64,000 bases of DNA from Luteimonas fraxinea (GTDB taxonomy: Bacteria > Pseudomonadota > Gammaproteobacteria > Xanthomonadales > Xanthomonadaceae): the NCBI RefSeq assembly GCF_021233355.1, contig NZ_CP089507.1, forward strand, positions 1,364,001 through 1,428,000, written 5' to 3'. Below the pieces are notes generated by a model, which made no database searches, was not told the origin of the DNA, and was given only the letters and a program-made list of their open reading frames with translations. Made by a program: the position numbers and the translations under genes. Below, piece after piece: positions 36,677 to 45,838 of this stretch (the first letter of the stretch is position 1; the number at the start of each line of letters is the position of its first letter).

Positions 36677-39600
36677 ATGAAGCGATTGCACGCCGCGCCG
36701 AAGAAGCGGCTTCTCACGTCTGCGTTGTTGTTTGCGCTCGCGCCACCGCTGGCGGCGCAGGTCGCCGAGCCGGCCACCGACGGTCCCGACGCCACCACGC
36801 TCGATGCGGTCACCGTGACCGGTATCCGCGGCAGCCTCGAATCGTCGATGAACCTCAAGCGCGATGCCCGCGGCATCGTCGACGGCATCATCGCCGAGGA
36901 CATCGGCAAGTTCCCCGACACCAACCTCGCCGAATCGCTGCAGCGCATCTCCGGCGTCTCGATCGACCGCAGTGCGATCGGTGAAGGTTCGCGGGTGACG
37001 GTGCGAGGCGTCGGCCCGGACTTCAATCTGGTGCTGCTCAACGGCCGCCAGATGCCGGCGTCGAGCAACGGCGACGGCAGCACCGTGTCCAACTCGCGTG
37101 CCTACGACTTCGCCAACGTCGCCTCGGAAGCCATTTCCGCGGTCGAGGTTTACAAGAGCGGCCGCGCGGAAACCCCGACCGGCGGCATCGGCGCGACGAT
37201 CAACATCAAGACCGCGCGTCCGCTCGACAACCCGGGCTTCCGGGCCAATGTCGGCATCAAGGGCGTACACGACACCTCGCTCGACAACCTGCCCGACCAC
37301 TTCAAGGGCAGCTCGGTCACGCCGGAAGTCTCGGGCATCTTCAGCACGACCAGCGCCGATGGCCGCTTCGGCATCGCGGTGACCGGCAGCTACCAGGAAC
37401 GCGATCTGGGCTACAACCAAGTGTCGGTGCCGGGTGGCTGGCGCGGTTTCCGCGGCGACGAGGAGAACTGGGGCACGATTCCGCAGCCCGGCGCGCCAGG
37501 TTCGGAGAACATCGTCAACCGACCCGGTCCGGACGATGTCTATTCGGTACCGCAGAACCTCAACTACTCGGTCACCGGCGTGCAGCGTCAGCGCACCAAT
37601 GGCCAGGTCGTGCTGCAGTGGGCGCCGACCGACAGCATCACCACGACGCTCGATTACACGTACTCCGAAAACAAGATCCAGCAGCAGCGCAACGACATGT
37701 CGGTGTGGTTCAACTACGGCCCGTCGTCGTCGTCGTGGACCGATGGCCCGGTGGCCGCGCCGCTGCTCTATACCGAGATCCTGCCATTTGCCTGCACCGA
37801 TGCCGGCGTATGCCGAGGCCAGGATCTGGCCATGGGCGGTGCGGACATCGCCAACCGCAACGAGAACAAGTCGCTCGGCTTCAACGTCGAATGGGAAGCG
37901 ACCGACAACCTCGGTTTCGAACTCGACGTGCACAAGTCGACCGCGGAGACCAGCCCGGACAGTCCTTACGGTTCCGGCGGCACGCTGGGCACGGCGGCCT
38001 TCATCCGCGGCAACACCACGGCCGATTTCAGCGGTGATTTCCCGATCCTGACCGTGCAGTATCCGCCGGGTTACACCGGCCCGCGCGCGTCCGACATGCT
38101 GGTGACCGGTTCTGTGTTCCACCGCAGCTACATGAAGTCGGAGATCGAACAGGTCCAGGCGCGCGGCCACTTCAAGTTCGGCGACTACTCGCGCCTCGAC
38201 TTCGGCGTGGCGGCGACGGAAGCCAACAACCGCACCGCGTACGGCAACGTGCAGCGCGACAACACCTGGGGCGGCGCGGAAGGCAGCGCCGAGGATTATC
38301 CGGACAACATCTGGATCCCCGGCAACATGGCCGATTACTTCGATGCGTTCCCGGGCAGTGGCAATCCGGCGTTCACCGACGGATTTTTCATGTTCGACTT
38401 CAAGACCGTGCGCGATCTCGCGGCGCAGTTCGCCGGCGACGAAGCGCTGTATCTCGCGCCTGTGACCTACAACACCGATCGCCGCGTCACCGAGAAGTCG
38501 AAGAGCGCGTATTTCCAGATCAGTTCGACCTGGGACATCGGCATCCAGCTGAACGCCGCCGCGGGCGTGCGCTACGAGAAGACCGACGTCACCTCGACCG
38601 CGCTCGTGCCGGTCGCAACGGCCTTGTTGTGGGGTTCCAACAACGAGATCGGCATCCAGCGCGAGGGCTCCCAGGTCGATACGCTCTACGGCGACTACGC
38701 GCACTGGCTGCCGAGCATCGACCTCAGCGCCGAGCTGACCGACAGCCTGATCCTGCGTAGCAGCTACAGCCGCACGATCGGTCGTCCGGGCTGGGGCGAC
38801 ATCCAGGGCGGACTGACGCTCAACACGCCCGTCCGCATCGACGGCGGCACCGGCCAGCAGGGCAATCCGGATCTGGAACCGCTCAAGGCCGACAACTTCG
38901 ACCTGTCGCTGGAGTGGTACTACGCCGAGGCGAGCTACCTGTCGTTCGGTTACTTCCAGAAGAACATCGACAACTACATCGGCACGACGATCATCCAGGC
39001 GACACCGTTCGACCTGACGACGCCGATCGGCGGCGCGTACTGGAATGCGGCCGTCGCCAATGCCTGTCCGACGACCGACCTGACCTGTATCCGCAATTAC
39101 ATCTTCACCAACTTCAACGGCCAGCCGGGCGTGGTCCGCGGTCCGAACGATGACGGTGGCAACGCGACGGGCACGATCACCGGGCTACCGGGCGATCCGA
39201 TCGCCGACTTCCGCATCACCACGCCGGCGAATACCGGCTCGTCGAAGCTCGACGGTGTCGAAGTCAATCTGCAGCACGTATTCGGCAACAGCGGATTCGG
39301 TCTGGCGGCGAACTACACCTACGTCGACAGCCCCAATCTGAACTACGACAACTACAACCTCGGCGGCCAGTTCGCGCTGCTCGGCCTCAGCGACTCGGCC
39401 AATCTGGTGGCGTTCTACGACAAGGGCTCGTGGCAGGCGCGTGCGGCCTACAACTGGCGCGACAAGTTCTTGTCGAGCGGTTTCGACAGCGAACGCTCCA
39501 ATCCTGTGTACGTCGAGGAATACGGCCAGCTCGATGTCAGCGTGGGCTACAAGGTCACCGACAACCTCACCCTGCAGGCCGAGGCGATCAACGTGACCGA

Positions 39601-39697
39601 CGAGACCCAGCGCACCCACGGACGCAACGCACGCCAGCTGCTGTACGGCACCCAGACCGGTCCGCGCTACATGTTCGGCGTCAGGTACACGTTCTGA
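36677..39697 (+). CDS. Carbohydrate-type TonB-dependent receptor
   Basis: The 1,006-residue outer-membrane transporter has a signal peptide (cut near PPLAAQ) and a TonB-box-like LDAVTVTGIRGSLESSMNLKR at residues 41-60. The plug signature GKFPDTNLAESLQRISGVSIDR follows, then a long beta-barrel, ending in RYMFGVRYTF with the C-terminal Phe typical of outer-membrane barrels. The IRGSLESS/GKFPDTNLAESLQ subtype is widespread among plant-polymer and oligosaccharide receptors of Xanthomonas and Caulobacter. It probably imports mannosides or another glycan into the periplasm. Its ATG is preceded by GGGAGGGGAG. A hairpin follows the stop before the halogenase cassette. Confidence 0.95.
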   Translation: MKRLHAAPKKRLLTSALLFALAPPLAAQVAEPATDGPDATTLDAVTVTGIRGSLESSMNLKRDARGIVDGIIAEDIGKFPDTNLAESLQRISGVSIDRSAIGEGSRVTVRGVGPDFNLVLLNGRQMPASSNGDGSTVSNSRAYDFANVASEAISAVEVYKSGRAETPTGGIGATINIKTARPLDNPGFRANVGIKGVHDTSLDNLPDHFKGSSVTPEVSGIFSTTSADGRFGIAVTGSYQERDLGYNQVSVPGGWRGFRGDEENWGTIPQPGAPGSENIVNRPGPDDVYSVPQNLNYSVTGVQRQRTNGQVVLQWAPTDSITTTLDYTYSENKIQQQRNDMSVWFNYGPSSSSWTDGPVAAPLLYTEILPFACTDAGVCRGQDLAMGGADIANRNENKSLGFNVEWEATDNLGFELDVHKSTAETSPDSPYGSGGTLGTAAFIRGNTTADFSGDFPILTVQYPPGYTGPRASDMLVTGSVFHRSYMKSEIEQVQARGHFKFGDYSRLDFGVAATEANNRTAYGNVQRDNTWGGAEGSAEDYPDNIWIPGNMADYFDAFPGSGNPAFTDGFFMFDFKTVRDLAAQFAGDEALYLAPVTYNTDRRVTEKSKSAYFQISSTWDIGIQLNAAAGVRYEKTDVTSTALVPVATALLWGSNNEIGIQREGSQVDTLYGDYAHWLPSIDLSAELTDSLILRSSYSRTIGRPGWGDIQGGLTLNTPVRIDGGTGQQGNPDLEPLKADNFDLSLEWYYAEASYLSFGYFQKNIDNYIGTTIIQATPFDLTTPIGGAYWNAAVANACPTTDLTCIRNYIFTNFNGQPGVVRGPNDDGGNATGTITGLPGDPIADFRITTPANTGSSKLDGVEVNLQHVFGNSGFGLAANYTYVDSPNLNYDNYNLGGQFALLGLSDSANLVAFYDKGSWQARAAYNWRDKFLSSGFDSERSNPVYVEEYGQLDVSVGYKVTDNLTLQAEAINVTDETQRTHGRNARQLLYGTQTGPRYMFGVRYTF

Positions 39698-39714
39698 TTC
39701 CGGTCGCCATCCAT

Positions 39715-39747
39715 GCGCCGCGGCTCCATGCCGCGGCGCTGTCTTTC
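39715..39747 (+). terminator. Putative terminator/attenuator after the TonB receptor
   Basis: A perfect ten-pair stem (GCGCCGCGGC / GCCGCGGCGC) with loop TCCAT ends at 39739 and is followed by a U-rich TGTCTTTC. It would reduce but perhaps not abolish transcription into the halogenase cassette. Confidence 0.55.
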
Positions 39748-39794
39748 CACGGTGCCCGCCGTGATCCGCGGGCCGCCTGCGCGGGCACGCCACG

Positions 39795-41348
39795 TTGAGC
39801 CGCCCGCTGCGTCACGTCGTCATTCTGGGCGGCGGTTCCGCTGGCTGGCTGACCGCGGCCTTGCTGGCCGCCGATCACGACAGCGCATCGCCGACCGGCC
39901 TGCGCGTGACCCTGATCGAATCGCCGGACGTGCCGACCATCGGCGTCGGTGAAGGCACCTGGCCGACGATGCGCGACACGCTGCGCCGCGTGGGCGTGTC
40001 GGAGACCGATTTCGTGCGCGCCTGCGATGCGACCTTCAAGCAGGGCTCGAAGTTCGTGCGCTGGACCCACGATCGCCCCGAAGATCACTATCACCATCCC
40101 TTCGTGCTGCCGCAGGGCTATCACGACGCGGATCTCGTTGCCGGCTGGATGCAGAACGGCGACGTGCCCTACGACCGGCTGGTGAGTTTCCAGCCCCAGC
40201 TCTGCGATGCCGGCCGCGCGCCCAAGCAGTTCGGCACGCCCGAATACGCCGCCGTCGCCAACTACGCCTACCATCTGGATGCGGCGAAGCTCGGCCTGTT
40301 CCTGCGCGCGCATTGCACGCAGCGCCTCGGCGTGCGGCTGGTGTCGGATCACGTCGAAGGCGTGGACGTCCACGACAACGGCGACATCGCCGCGCTGCGC
40401 ACCCGCGCGCGCGGCGCGATCGATGGCGATCTGTTCGTCGACTGCACCGGCATGCGGGCGCTGCTGATCGGCCAGCATTACGGCATCGACAGGACGGCCT
40501 GTAGTGACGTGCTCTTCAACGACCGCGCACTGGCGCTGCAGGTGCGTTATCCGGATGCCGACACGCCGATTGCCTGCCAGACCATTTCCACCGCGCAGGC
40601 CAACGGCTGGATCTGGGACATCGGCCTGTCGGCGCGCCGCGGCGTGGGTCACGTGTATTCCAGCGCACACACCGATGCCGAGGCCGTCGAGACCACCCTG
40701 CAGCGCTACATCGCCGACACCGGCGGCGCGGATTGCGAGGTCATCGCCCGCCAGTCGCTGTCGTTCGAGCCCGGCTACCGGCGCCGCAGCTGGCATCGCA
40801 ACTGCGTGGCGATTGGTCTGTCGAGCGGGTTCGTCGAACCATTGGAAGCGTCCTCGCTGGTGCTGGTCGAACTGGCCGCGACGATGCTCAGCGATCAGCT
40901 GCCGGCCACGCGCGCGACGATGGACACCGTTGCGGCGCGCTTCAACGACACGTTCGCCTATCGCTGGGAGCGCGTGGTCGAATTCCTGAAGCTGCACTAC
41001 GTGCTGTCGCACCGCGACGACAGCACGTACTGGCGCGATCATCGCGACGCTGCGCGCATGCCGGCGCGCCTGGTCGAACTGCTGGCGCTGTGGCGCCACC
41101 AGGCGCCGTCGCGCTACGACCTGCCGCGCGTGGACGAGGTGTTCCCCTCGGCCAGCTGGCAGTACATTCTCTACGGCATGGGATTCCAGCCGGACACACG
41201 CGCCACCACACGTCGCGCGTCCGATGCGGGGCGCGCCGAAGCGGCGTTCCGCGAAGCGTCCGATCTCGCGCGCAAAATGATTCCGGCGCTGCCCAGCCAC
41301 CGCGAACTGATCGACCACATCCACACCCGGGGCCTGTCCCCTGTCTAG
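39795..41348 (+). CDS. Flavin-dependent halogenase-like protein 1
   Basis: The 517-residue protein belongs to the tryptophan-halogenase family of FAD monooxygenase-like enzymes: LGGGSAGWLTA at residues 11-21 for FAD, TIGVGEGTWP, and Lys82 in TFKQGSKF at the position of the catalytic lysine. EPLEASSL follows further on. The halogenase signature WxWxIP reads WIWDIG (272-277), with Gly for Pro. It starts with TTG at 39795, because no ATG or GTG precedes the FAD motif in frame. In Xanthomonas such enzymes next to TonB receptors halogenate small indoles in vitro; their physiological substrate is unknown. It opens the cassette with SapC, the cupin protein and a second halogenase. Confidence 0.85.
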   Translation: MSRPLRHVVILGGGSAGWLTAALLAADHDSASPTGLRVTLIESPDVPTIGVGEGTWPTMRDTLRRVGVSETDFVRACDATFKQGSKFVRWTHDRPEDHYHHPFVLPQGYHDADLVAGWMQNGDVPYDRLVSFQPQLCDAGRAPKQFGTPEYAAVANYAYHLDAAKLGLFLRAHCTQRLGVRLVSDHVEGVDVHDNGDIAALRTRARGAIDGDLFVDCTGMRALLIGQHYGIDRTACSDVLFNDRALALQVRYPDADTPIACQTISTAQANGWIWDIGLSARRGVGHVYSSAHTDAEAVETTLQRYIADTGGADCEVIARQSLSFEPGYRRRSWHRNCVAIGLSSGFVEPLEASSLVLVELAATMLSDQLPATRATMDTVAARFNDTFAYRWERVVEFLKLHYVLSHRDDSTYWRDHRDAARMPARLVELLALWRHQAPSRYDLPRVDEVFPSASWQYILYGMGFQPDTRATTRRASDAGRAEAAFREASDLARKMIPALPSHRELIDHIHTRGLSPV

Positions 41349-41357
41349 GCGAGCGTG

Positions 41358-42065
41358 ATGTCCAGGACCGTGCAACTCAACAACGTCGACCACAAGGATC
41401 TGCGCGTCGACACCGGCTATGGGGCCGCGCTCGGCGACGCCGTGATGTGGGCGATCACGTTTCCCGCCGAGTTCCGCAACGTGCAGGCGAACTATCCGAT
41501 CGTGTTCGGCAAGTCCGCCGACGGCGAGTTCCAGCCGCTGGCGCTGTTCGGTTTCACCGACAGACAGAACCTGTTCCTCGACGACGACCGCTGGGACGCG
41601 ACCTACATCCCGCTCACGATCGAGCGCCAGCCGTTCCTGATCGGCCGCTCCGCCGACGAGATGCTGATGCACATCGATCTCGACCATCCGCGCGTGGGCA
41701 GCGCGCGCGGCGAGGCGCTGTTCCTGCCGCACGGCGGCACCAGCGACTATCTCGAACGCGCGAGCTCGATGCTCAACACCATCCATCAGGGCCTGCAGAC
41801 CAACGCGCCGTTCGTCGCCGCGCTGCTGCAGCACCAGCTACTCGAACCCTTCGTGCTCGACATCCGCCTCGACGACGGCTCGGACAACCGGTTGTCTGGT
41901 TACTACGCGATCGACGAGGACCGCCTGCGCCAGCTCGATGGCGATGCATTCGCATCGCTGGGCCGCGCCGGCCATCTGGAGCCGATCTACATGATGCTGG
42001 CGTCGGTCGCCCGCTTCCGCGATCTGATCGACCGGGTGAACCGTGCCGGCGCTGCAGGTCGATAA
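41358..42065 (+). CDS. SapC family protein
   Basis: The 235-residue protein fits the SapC family (named after a Campylobacter S-layer-associated gene cluster): VQLNNVDHKDLRV, an alpha/beta centre FPAEFRNVQANYPIVFGKS, and the repeated FxLDxRLDDGSDNRLSGYYAIDEDRL near the end. It has no signal peptide or membrane helix, so it is probably cytoplasmic. SapC genes are regularly found beside TonB receptors and halogenase-like genes in xanthomonads and caulobacters; the role is unknown. ATG 41358 is used (a GTG three bases earlier adds one residue). It begins nine bases after the halogenase stop, and its 3' end overlaps the start of the next gene by 23 bases. Confidence 0.88.
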   Translation: MSRTVQLNNVDHKDLRVDTGYGAALGDAVMWAITFPAEFRNVQANYPIVFGKSADGEFQPLALFGFTDRQNLFLDDDRWDATYIPLTIERQPFLIGRSADEMLMHIDLDHPRVGSARGEALFLPHGGTSDYLERASSMLNTIHQGLQTNAPFVAALLQHQLLEPFVLDIRLDDGSDNRLSGYYAIDEDRLRQLDGDAFASLGRAGHLEPIYMMLASVARFRDLIDRVNRAGAAGR

Positions 42066-43071
42066 GCGCATTCCGGAGATCGCGGGGGTCGATCCTCGCG
42101 CGATTCCGGAGGCCGTGCTGCGTTCGGAAACACCGCTGGTGTTGCGCGGCCTGCTGGCCGACTGGCCGGTCGTGCAGGCGGCGCAGCAATCGCCCGATGC
42201 GGTGGCGCAGTATCTGCACCGCTTCGAACGCGCCGACGGTCCGCCCGTGGTCGCGACGGTCGGGCCGCCGGAGATCGATGGCCGCTTCTTCTACGACGAT
42301 ACGCTGGAAGGCTTCAACTTCCGCCGCGAGAACGTGCCGCTGGGTGTCGCGCTGAAGACCCTGCTCAAGTACGCAGTCGATCCGGCGGCGCCGGCGATCT
42401 ACGTCGGCTCGACGACCATCGACACCTGGTTGCCAGGCTTCCGCGCCGAGAACGACCTGCCACTGGGCGGGCGCGACGCGCTGGCCAGCATCTGGATCGG
42501 CAACCGCACGCGCATCGCCGCGCATCAGGACCTGCCCGACAACCTCGCCTGCGTGGTCGCCGGCACGCGACGCGCCACGCTGTTTCCGCCGCAGCAGCTC
42601 GAGAATCTCTACATCGGCCCGCTCGATTTCACCCCGGCCGGCCAGGCGGTGAGCCTGGTCGATTTCGCCGATGTCGATCACGCCCGCTTCCCGCGTTTCG
42701 CGCAGGCCCAGGCGCACGCACAGTCCGCCGACCTCGCGCCGGGCGATGCACTGTTCATTCCAAGCATGTGGTGGCACCACATGGAAGCGCAGACGCCGTT
42801 CAACGTGCTGGTGAACTACTGGTGGCGGCAGGCGCCGGCGTGGGCGAACACGCCGATGGACACGCTGATGCTCGCGATCATGAGCATCCGCGATCTGCAG
42901 CCCACCGAACGCGCGATCTGGGGCGACGTGTTCCGCCATTACGTCTTCGACTACGACGAGGACACCGTCGCCGGCCACGTGCCTGCGCCCGCCCGTCGCA
43001 GCCTGGCACCGCTCGACGAAACACGCGCGCGCGAGATCCGCGCGCGTCTGCTCAAACGCCTGAACCGCTGA
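42043..43071 (+). CDS. Cupin-like (JmjC-type) Fe(II)/2-oxoglutarate oxygenase-like protein
   Basis: The 342-residue protein has a cupin_8/JmjC-like fold: TPLVLRGLLADWPVV at the start, NRTRIAAHQDLPDNLACVVAGTRRATLFPP in the middle (with a His-x-Asp iron pair, AHQD), and DALFIPSMWWHHMEA with the distal His. These features match family members that hydroxylate proteins or small molecules with Fe(II) and 2-oxoglutarate; a substrate cannot be named. GTG 42043 is the start, inside the SapC coding sequence, so translation is probably coupled. It is followed by 14 bases and then the second halogenase-like gene. Confidence 0.87.
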   Translation: MPALQVDKRIPEIAGVDPRAIPEAVLRSETPLVLRGLLADWPVVQAAQQSPDAVAQYLHRFERADGPPVVATVGPPEIDGRFFYDDTLEGFNFRRENVPLGVALKTLLKYAVDPAAPAIYVGSTTIDTWLPGFRAENDLPLGGRDALASIWIGNRTRIAAHQDLPDNLACVVAGTRRATLFPPQQLENLYIGPLDFTPAGQAVSLVDFADVDHARFPRFAQAQAHAQSADLAPGDALFIPSMWWHHMEAQTPFNVLVNYWWRQAPAWANTPMDTLMLAIMSIRDLQPTERAIWGDVFRHYVFDYDEDTVAGHVPAPARRSLAPLDETRAREIRARLLKRLNR

Positions 43072-43085
43072 GGATTGCCCCCGCC

Positions 43086-44594
43086 ATGCACACCCATTCC
43101 GACATCGCCGCTCGTCCGGTCAAGCGCGTGGTCATCGCCGGCGGCGGCACGGCCGGCTGGATGGCCGCCGCCGCGATCTCGCGCACGCTCGGCAAGGTGC
43201 TCGACATCACCCTGATCGAATCGGAGGAGATCGGCACCGTCGGCGTCGGCGAGGCCACGATTCCGACGCTGATGACCTTCCACCGCCTGCTCGACATCAA
43301 GGAGCAGGATTTCATGGCCGCCACCCAGGGCACGATCAAGCTGGGTATCAGCTTCGAGAACTGGCTGGACCAGGGCGTCGACTACATCCATTCCTTCGGC
43401 CTGACCGGCACTGACCACTGGACGGCGGGCTTCCAGCATTTCTGGATGAAGGGCCGCGAGCGCGGCCTCGCCGGCGACTACGGCGACTACTGCGTCGAGC
43501 TCAAGGCCGCCGAACAGGGCCGCTTCGCGCATCTGCCCAAGCGCCGCCTCAACTACGCGTACCACATGGATGCGAGCCTCTACGCGCGCTTCCTGCGGAC
43601 CTTCAGCGAAGACAATGGCGCGAAGCGCGTCGAAGGCAAGATCACCGAAGTGAAGACCGATGATGCGTCGGGTTTCATCACCTCTCTGGTGCTCGCCAAC
43701 GGCGAGGAGATCGAAGGCGACTTCTTCATAGACTGCACGGGTTTCCGCGCGTTGCTGATCGAGAAGGCGCTCGGCGTCGGTTTCACCGACTGGTCGCACT
43801 GGCTGTTCAACGACAGCGCGCTGGCGACGCAGACCACGGCGGTGCGCGACGCGGTGCCCTACACGCGCGCGATCGCCGACACCGCCGGCTGGCAGTGGCG
43901 GATTCCGCTGCAGCACCGTGTGGGCAACGGCATCGTCTATTCGAGCCGCTACATGGGCGACGACGAAGCGAAGGCACGTTTCCTGTCGAGCATCGAAGGC
44001 GAGGTCATCAAGGATCCATGGCCGGTGCGCTTCCGCCCCGGACAGCGCGAGCAGTGCTGGCACAAGAACTGTGTGGCGCTGGGGCTGGCAGGCAGCTTCA
44101 TCGAGCCGCTGGAATCGACCACGATCCACCTGATCCAGCGCGGCATCATCCATCTGATGCAGACCTTCCCGCGCGTGGTCTCGCAGCCGGACATCGACCA
44201 GTACAACGCGCGCCTGTCGGAAGAGATTCAGCACACGCGCGACTTCGTGATCCTGCATTTCCATCTCAACAACCGCACCGACACGCAGTACTGGATCGAC
44301 TATCGCGAGATGACGATTCCGTCGACGCTGAAACACCGCATCGATCTGTTCCGCGAAACCGGCCGCGTCTTCCACGTGCCGACCGAGCTGTTTGCCGAGA
44401 ACTCGTGGATCCAGGTGATGATGGGCCAAGGCATCTACCCGAAGCATTTCCACCCGTCAGCGGATCTGATGGGCGATGCCGAGCTGTCGCATTTTCTCGG
44501 CCAGATCAGTACTGACGTCGAACGCACGGTGCGACAGCTACCGACGCACATGGACTACATGCGCAGTTACGCGCCCGGTGCGCCGCCCGTCTGA
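43086..44594 (+). CDS. Flavin-dependent halogenase-like protein 2
   Basis: The 502-residue protein is a fuller match to flavin-dependent halogenases than its paralogue at 39795: FAD motif IAGGGTAGWMAAA (17-29), TVGVGEATIPTL, Lys85 in GTIKLGISFENW at the catalytic-lysine position, WQWRIP (269-274) intact, and IEPLESTTIHL near 355 with the conserved Glu. Active halogenation with FADH2, oxygen and halide is therefore plausible. A flavin reductase partner is not in the window. Its natural substrate is unknown. It ends the cassette and is convergent with lacI2, whose stop lies 15 bases away. Confidence 0.9.
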   Translation: MHTHSDIAARPVKRVVIAGGGTAGWMAAAAISRTLGKVLDITLIESEEIGTVGVGEATIPTLMTFHRLLDIKEQDFMAATQGTIKLGISFENWLDQGVDYIHSFGLTGTDHWTAGFQHFWMKGRERGLAGDYGDYCVELKAAEQGRFAHLPKRRLNYAYHMDASLYARFLRTFSEDNGAKRVEGKITEVKTDDASGFITSLVLANGEEIEGDFFIDCTGFRALLIEKALGVGFTDWSHWLFNDSALATQTTAVRDAVPYTRAIADTAGWQWRIPLQHRVGNGIVYSSRYMGDDEAKARFLSSIEGEVIKDPWPVRFRPGQREQCWHKNCVALGLAGSFIEPLESTTIHLIQRGIIHLMQTFPRVVSQPDIDQYNARLSEEIQHTRDFVILHFHLNNRTDTQYWIDYREMTIPSTLKHRIDLFRETGRVFHVPTELFAENSWIQVMMGQGIYPKHFHPSADLMGDAELSHFLGQISTDVERTVRQLPTHMDYMRSYAPGAPPV

Positions 44595-44609
44595 AACGGC
44601 GGCATCGCG

Positions 44610-45635
44610 TCAGGCGCGCACGGGCCCGGTCGACTTGCGCACCTGCAGTGCGTACGGCAGTTCCAGCGTTTCGCCGGCGCCGCTGTCGCGAATCGCCTTG
44701 AGCAGTTCGAGACCGGCGAGTCGGCCCATCTCGCGACTGGGCTGACGCACGGTGGTCAACGAGGGATAGATGTGGCGCGCGATCGGCATGTCGTCGAAAC
44801 CGCAGACCGACACGTCCTTCGGCACCGACAGACCGCGCTCGCAGATCGCGCAGATTGCGCCGGCGGCCATGTCGTCGTTGGCGGCGAAGACCGCGGTCGG
44901 CGGATCCGGCAGATCGAGCAGGGTATTGGTCGCGTCGAAACCGGACTCGTAGAAGAACTTGCCGGCGACGACCAGCGCGGCGTCGTAGGCGAGGCCCGAT
45001 TGTTTGAGACCATCGCGATACCCCGCCAGGCGCCAGCGGCTGGCACCGTGCGCGGGGTGTCCCTTGATGTGGGCGATGCGGCGATGGCCGAGACCGGCGA
45101 GATGCAGCACGACATCGCGCGCCGCGCTGCGTTCGTCGACGACGGCGCCGATGCGCCGGTTCTGTTCCTGCGCCGACACGCTGGCGAACGGGATGCCCAT
45201 CTCGTCGAGCCGAGCGAGCAGCTTGGCGTCGTCGGTGATCGGGGGCGTCAGCACCACGCCGTCGAGCTGCGACTGCACGATCATCGACTCGACCTTGGCG
45301 ACGATGTCCTTGGCGGTGTAGTCGACCGGCGCGAGCATCAGGTTGTAGTGCTGCGACTGGCAGGCATCGAGCACGCCGAGCTCGACCTCCATGAGGTAGT
45401 TGCTCGACGGATTGTCGTAGAGCATCGCGACCAGATACGAGCGGCGCCCGGCGAGCAGCCGCGCCGACGCGAGCGGCCGGTACTGCAGCTTCTCGACCGC
45501 CGCTTCCACAGCCACGCGCGTGCGCTCAGAGACGTTCGGCTCATTGTTGAGCACGCGCGACACCGTCTTCATCGACACGCCCGCCGCTTCCGCGACATCC
45601 TCGATCCGCACACGCATGTTGGTCAATCCGGCCAT
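44610..45635 (-). CDS. LacI-family transcriptional regulator 2
   Basis: The 341-residue repressor has an N-terminal LacI HTH ([28 protein letters not shown]) and a sugar-binding effector domain ([21 protein letters not shown], later [13 protein letters not shown] and [10 protein letters not shown]). ATG 45635 ([14 protein letters not shown]) or ATG 45617 (MRVRIEDV) are both credible; the longer frame to 45716 is rejected. The operator TGACAACGCTGTCA at 45754 lies in its divergent promoter region, and the same sequence sits before the TonB receptor. This regulator is the natural candidate for that site; effector unknown. It is divergent from GH3. Confidence 0.93.
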   Translation of the reverse strand: MAGLTNMRVRIEDVAEAAGVSMKTVSRVLNNEPNVSERTRVAVEAAVEKLQYRPLASARLLAGRRSYLVAMLYDNPSSNYLMEVELGVLDACQSQHYNLMLAPVDYTAKDIVAKVESMIVQSQLDGVVLTPPITDDAKLLARLDEMGIPFASVSAQEQNRRIGAVVDERSAARDVVLHLAGLGHRRIAHIKGHPAHGASRWRLAGYRDGLKQSGLAYDAALVVAGKFFYESGFDATNTLLDLPDPPTAVFAANDDMAAGAICAICERGLSVPKDVSVCGFDDMPIARHIYPSLTTVRQPSREMGRLAGLELLKAIRDSGAGETLELPYALQVRKSTGPVRA

Positions 45636-45738
45636 CGTCTTCCCGGTGGCGCATTCTGCCAGAGCGCAGAGTGCACCACGTGCGGTGCCGTACGCGTGGA
45701 TGACGCTCTGCAGCAAGCTTCGACGGGCGTGCGCCGGT

Positions 45739-45768
45739 ATGCTAGCTGCCGCCTGACAACGCTGTCAT
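45739..45768. promoter_or_regulatory. Divergent lacI2-GH3 promoter with TGACAACGCTGTCA operator
   Basis: The palindrome TGACAACGCTGTCA (45754-45767) lies between lacI2 and GH3. On the minus strand ATGACA (45768-45763), an 18-base spacer and TAGCAT (45744-45739) look like a promoter for lacI2, overlapped by the operator. In the plus direction CTGACA (45753) could be the -35 box, but no convincing -10 follows. Confidence 0.6.
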
Positions 45769-45838
45769 CGCTGCTGCGCAGCATGGCGTCCGCCCCATCC
45801 GCGGCTCCGGTCGCACTCTCCTGATCCGGAGCCCTTCG

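Noticed and set aside
45636..45716. N-terminal extension of lacI2 from the Met at 45716
   Set aside because: It adds residues unlike any LacI family N-terminus and would cover the leader region downstream of the operator.
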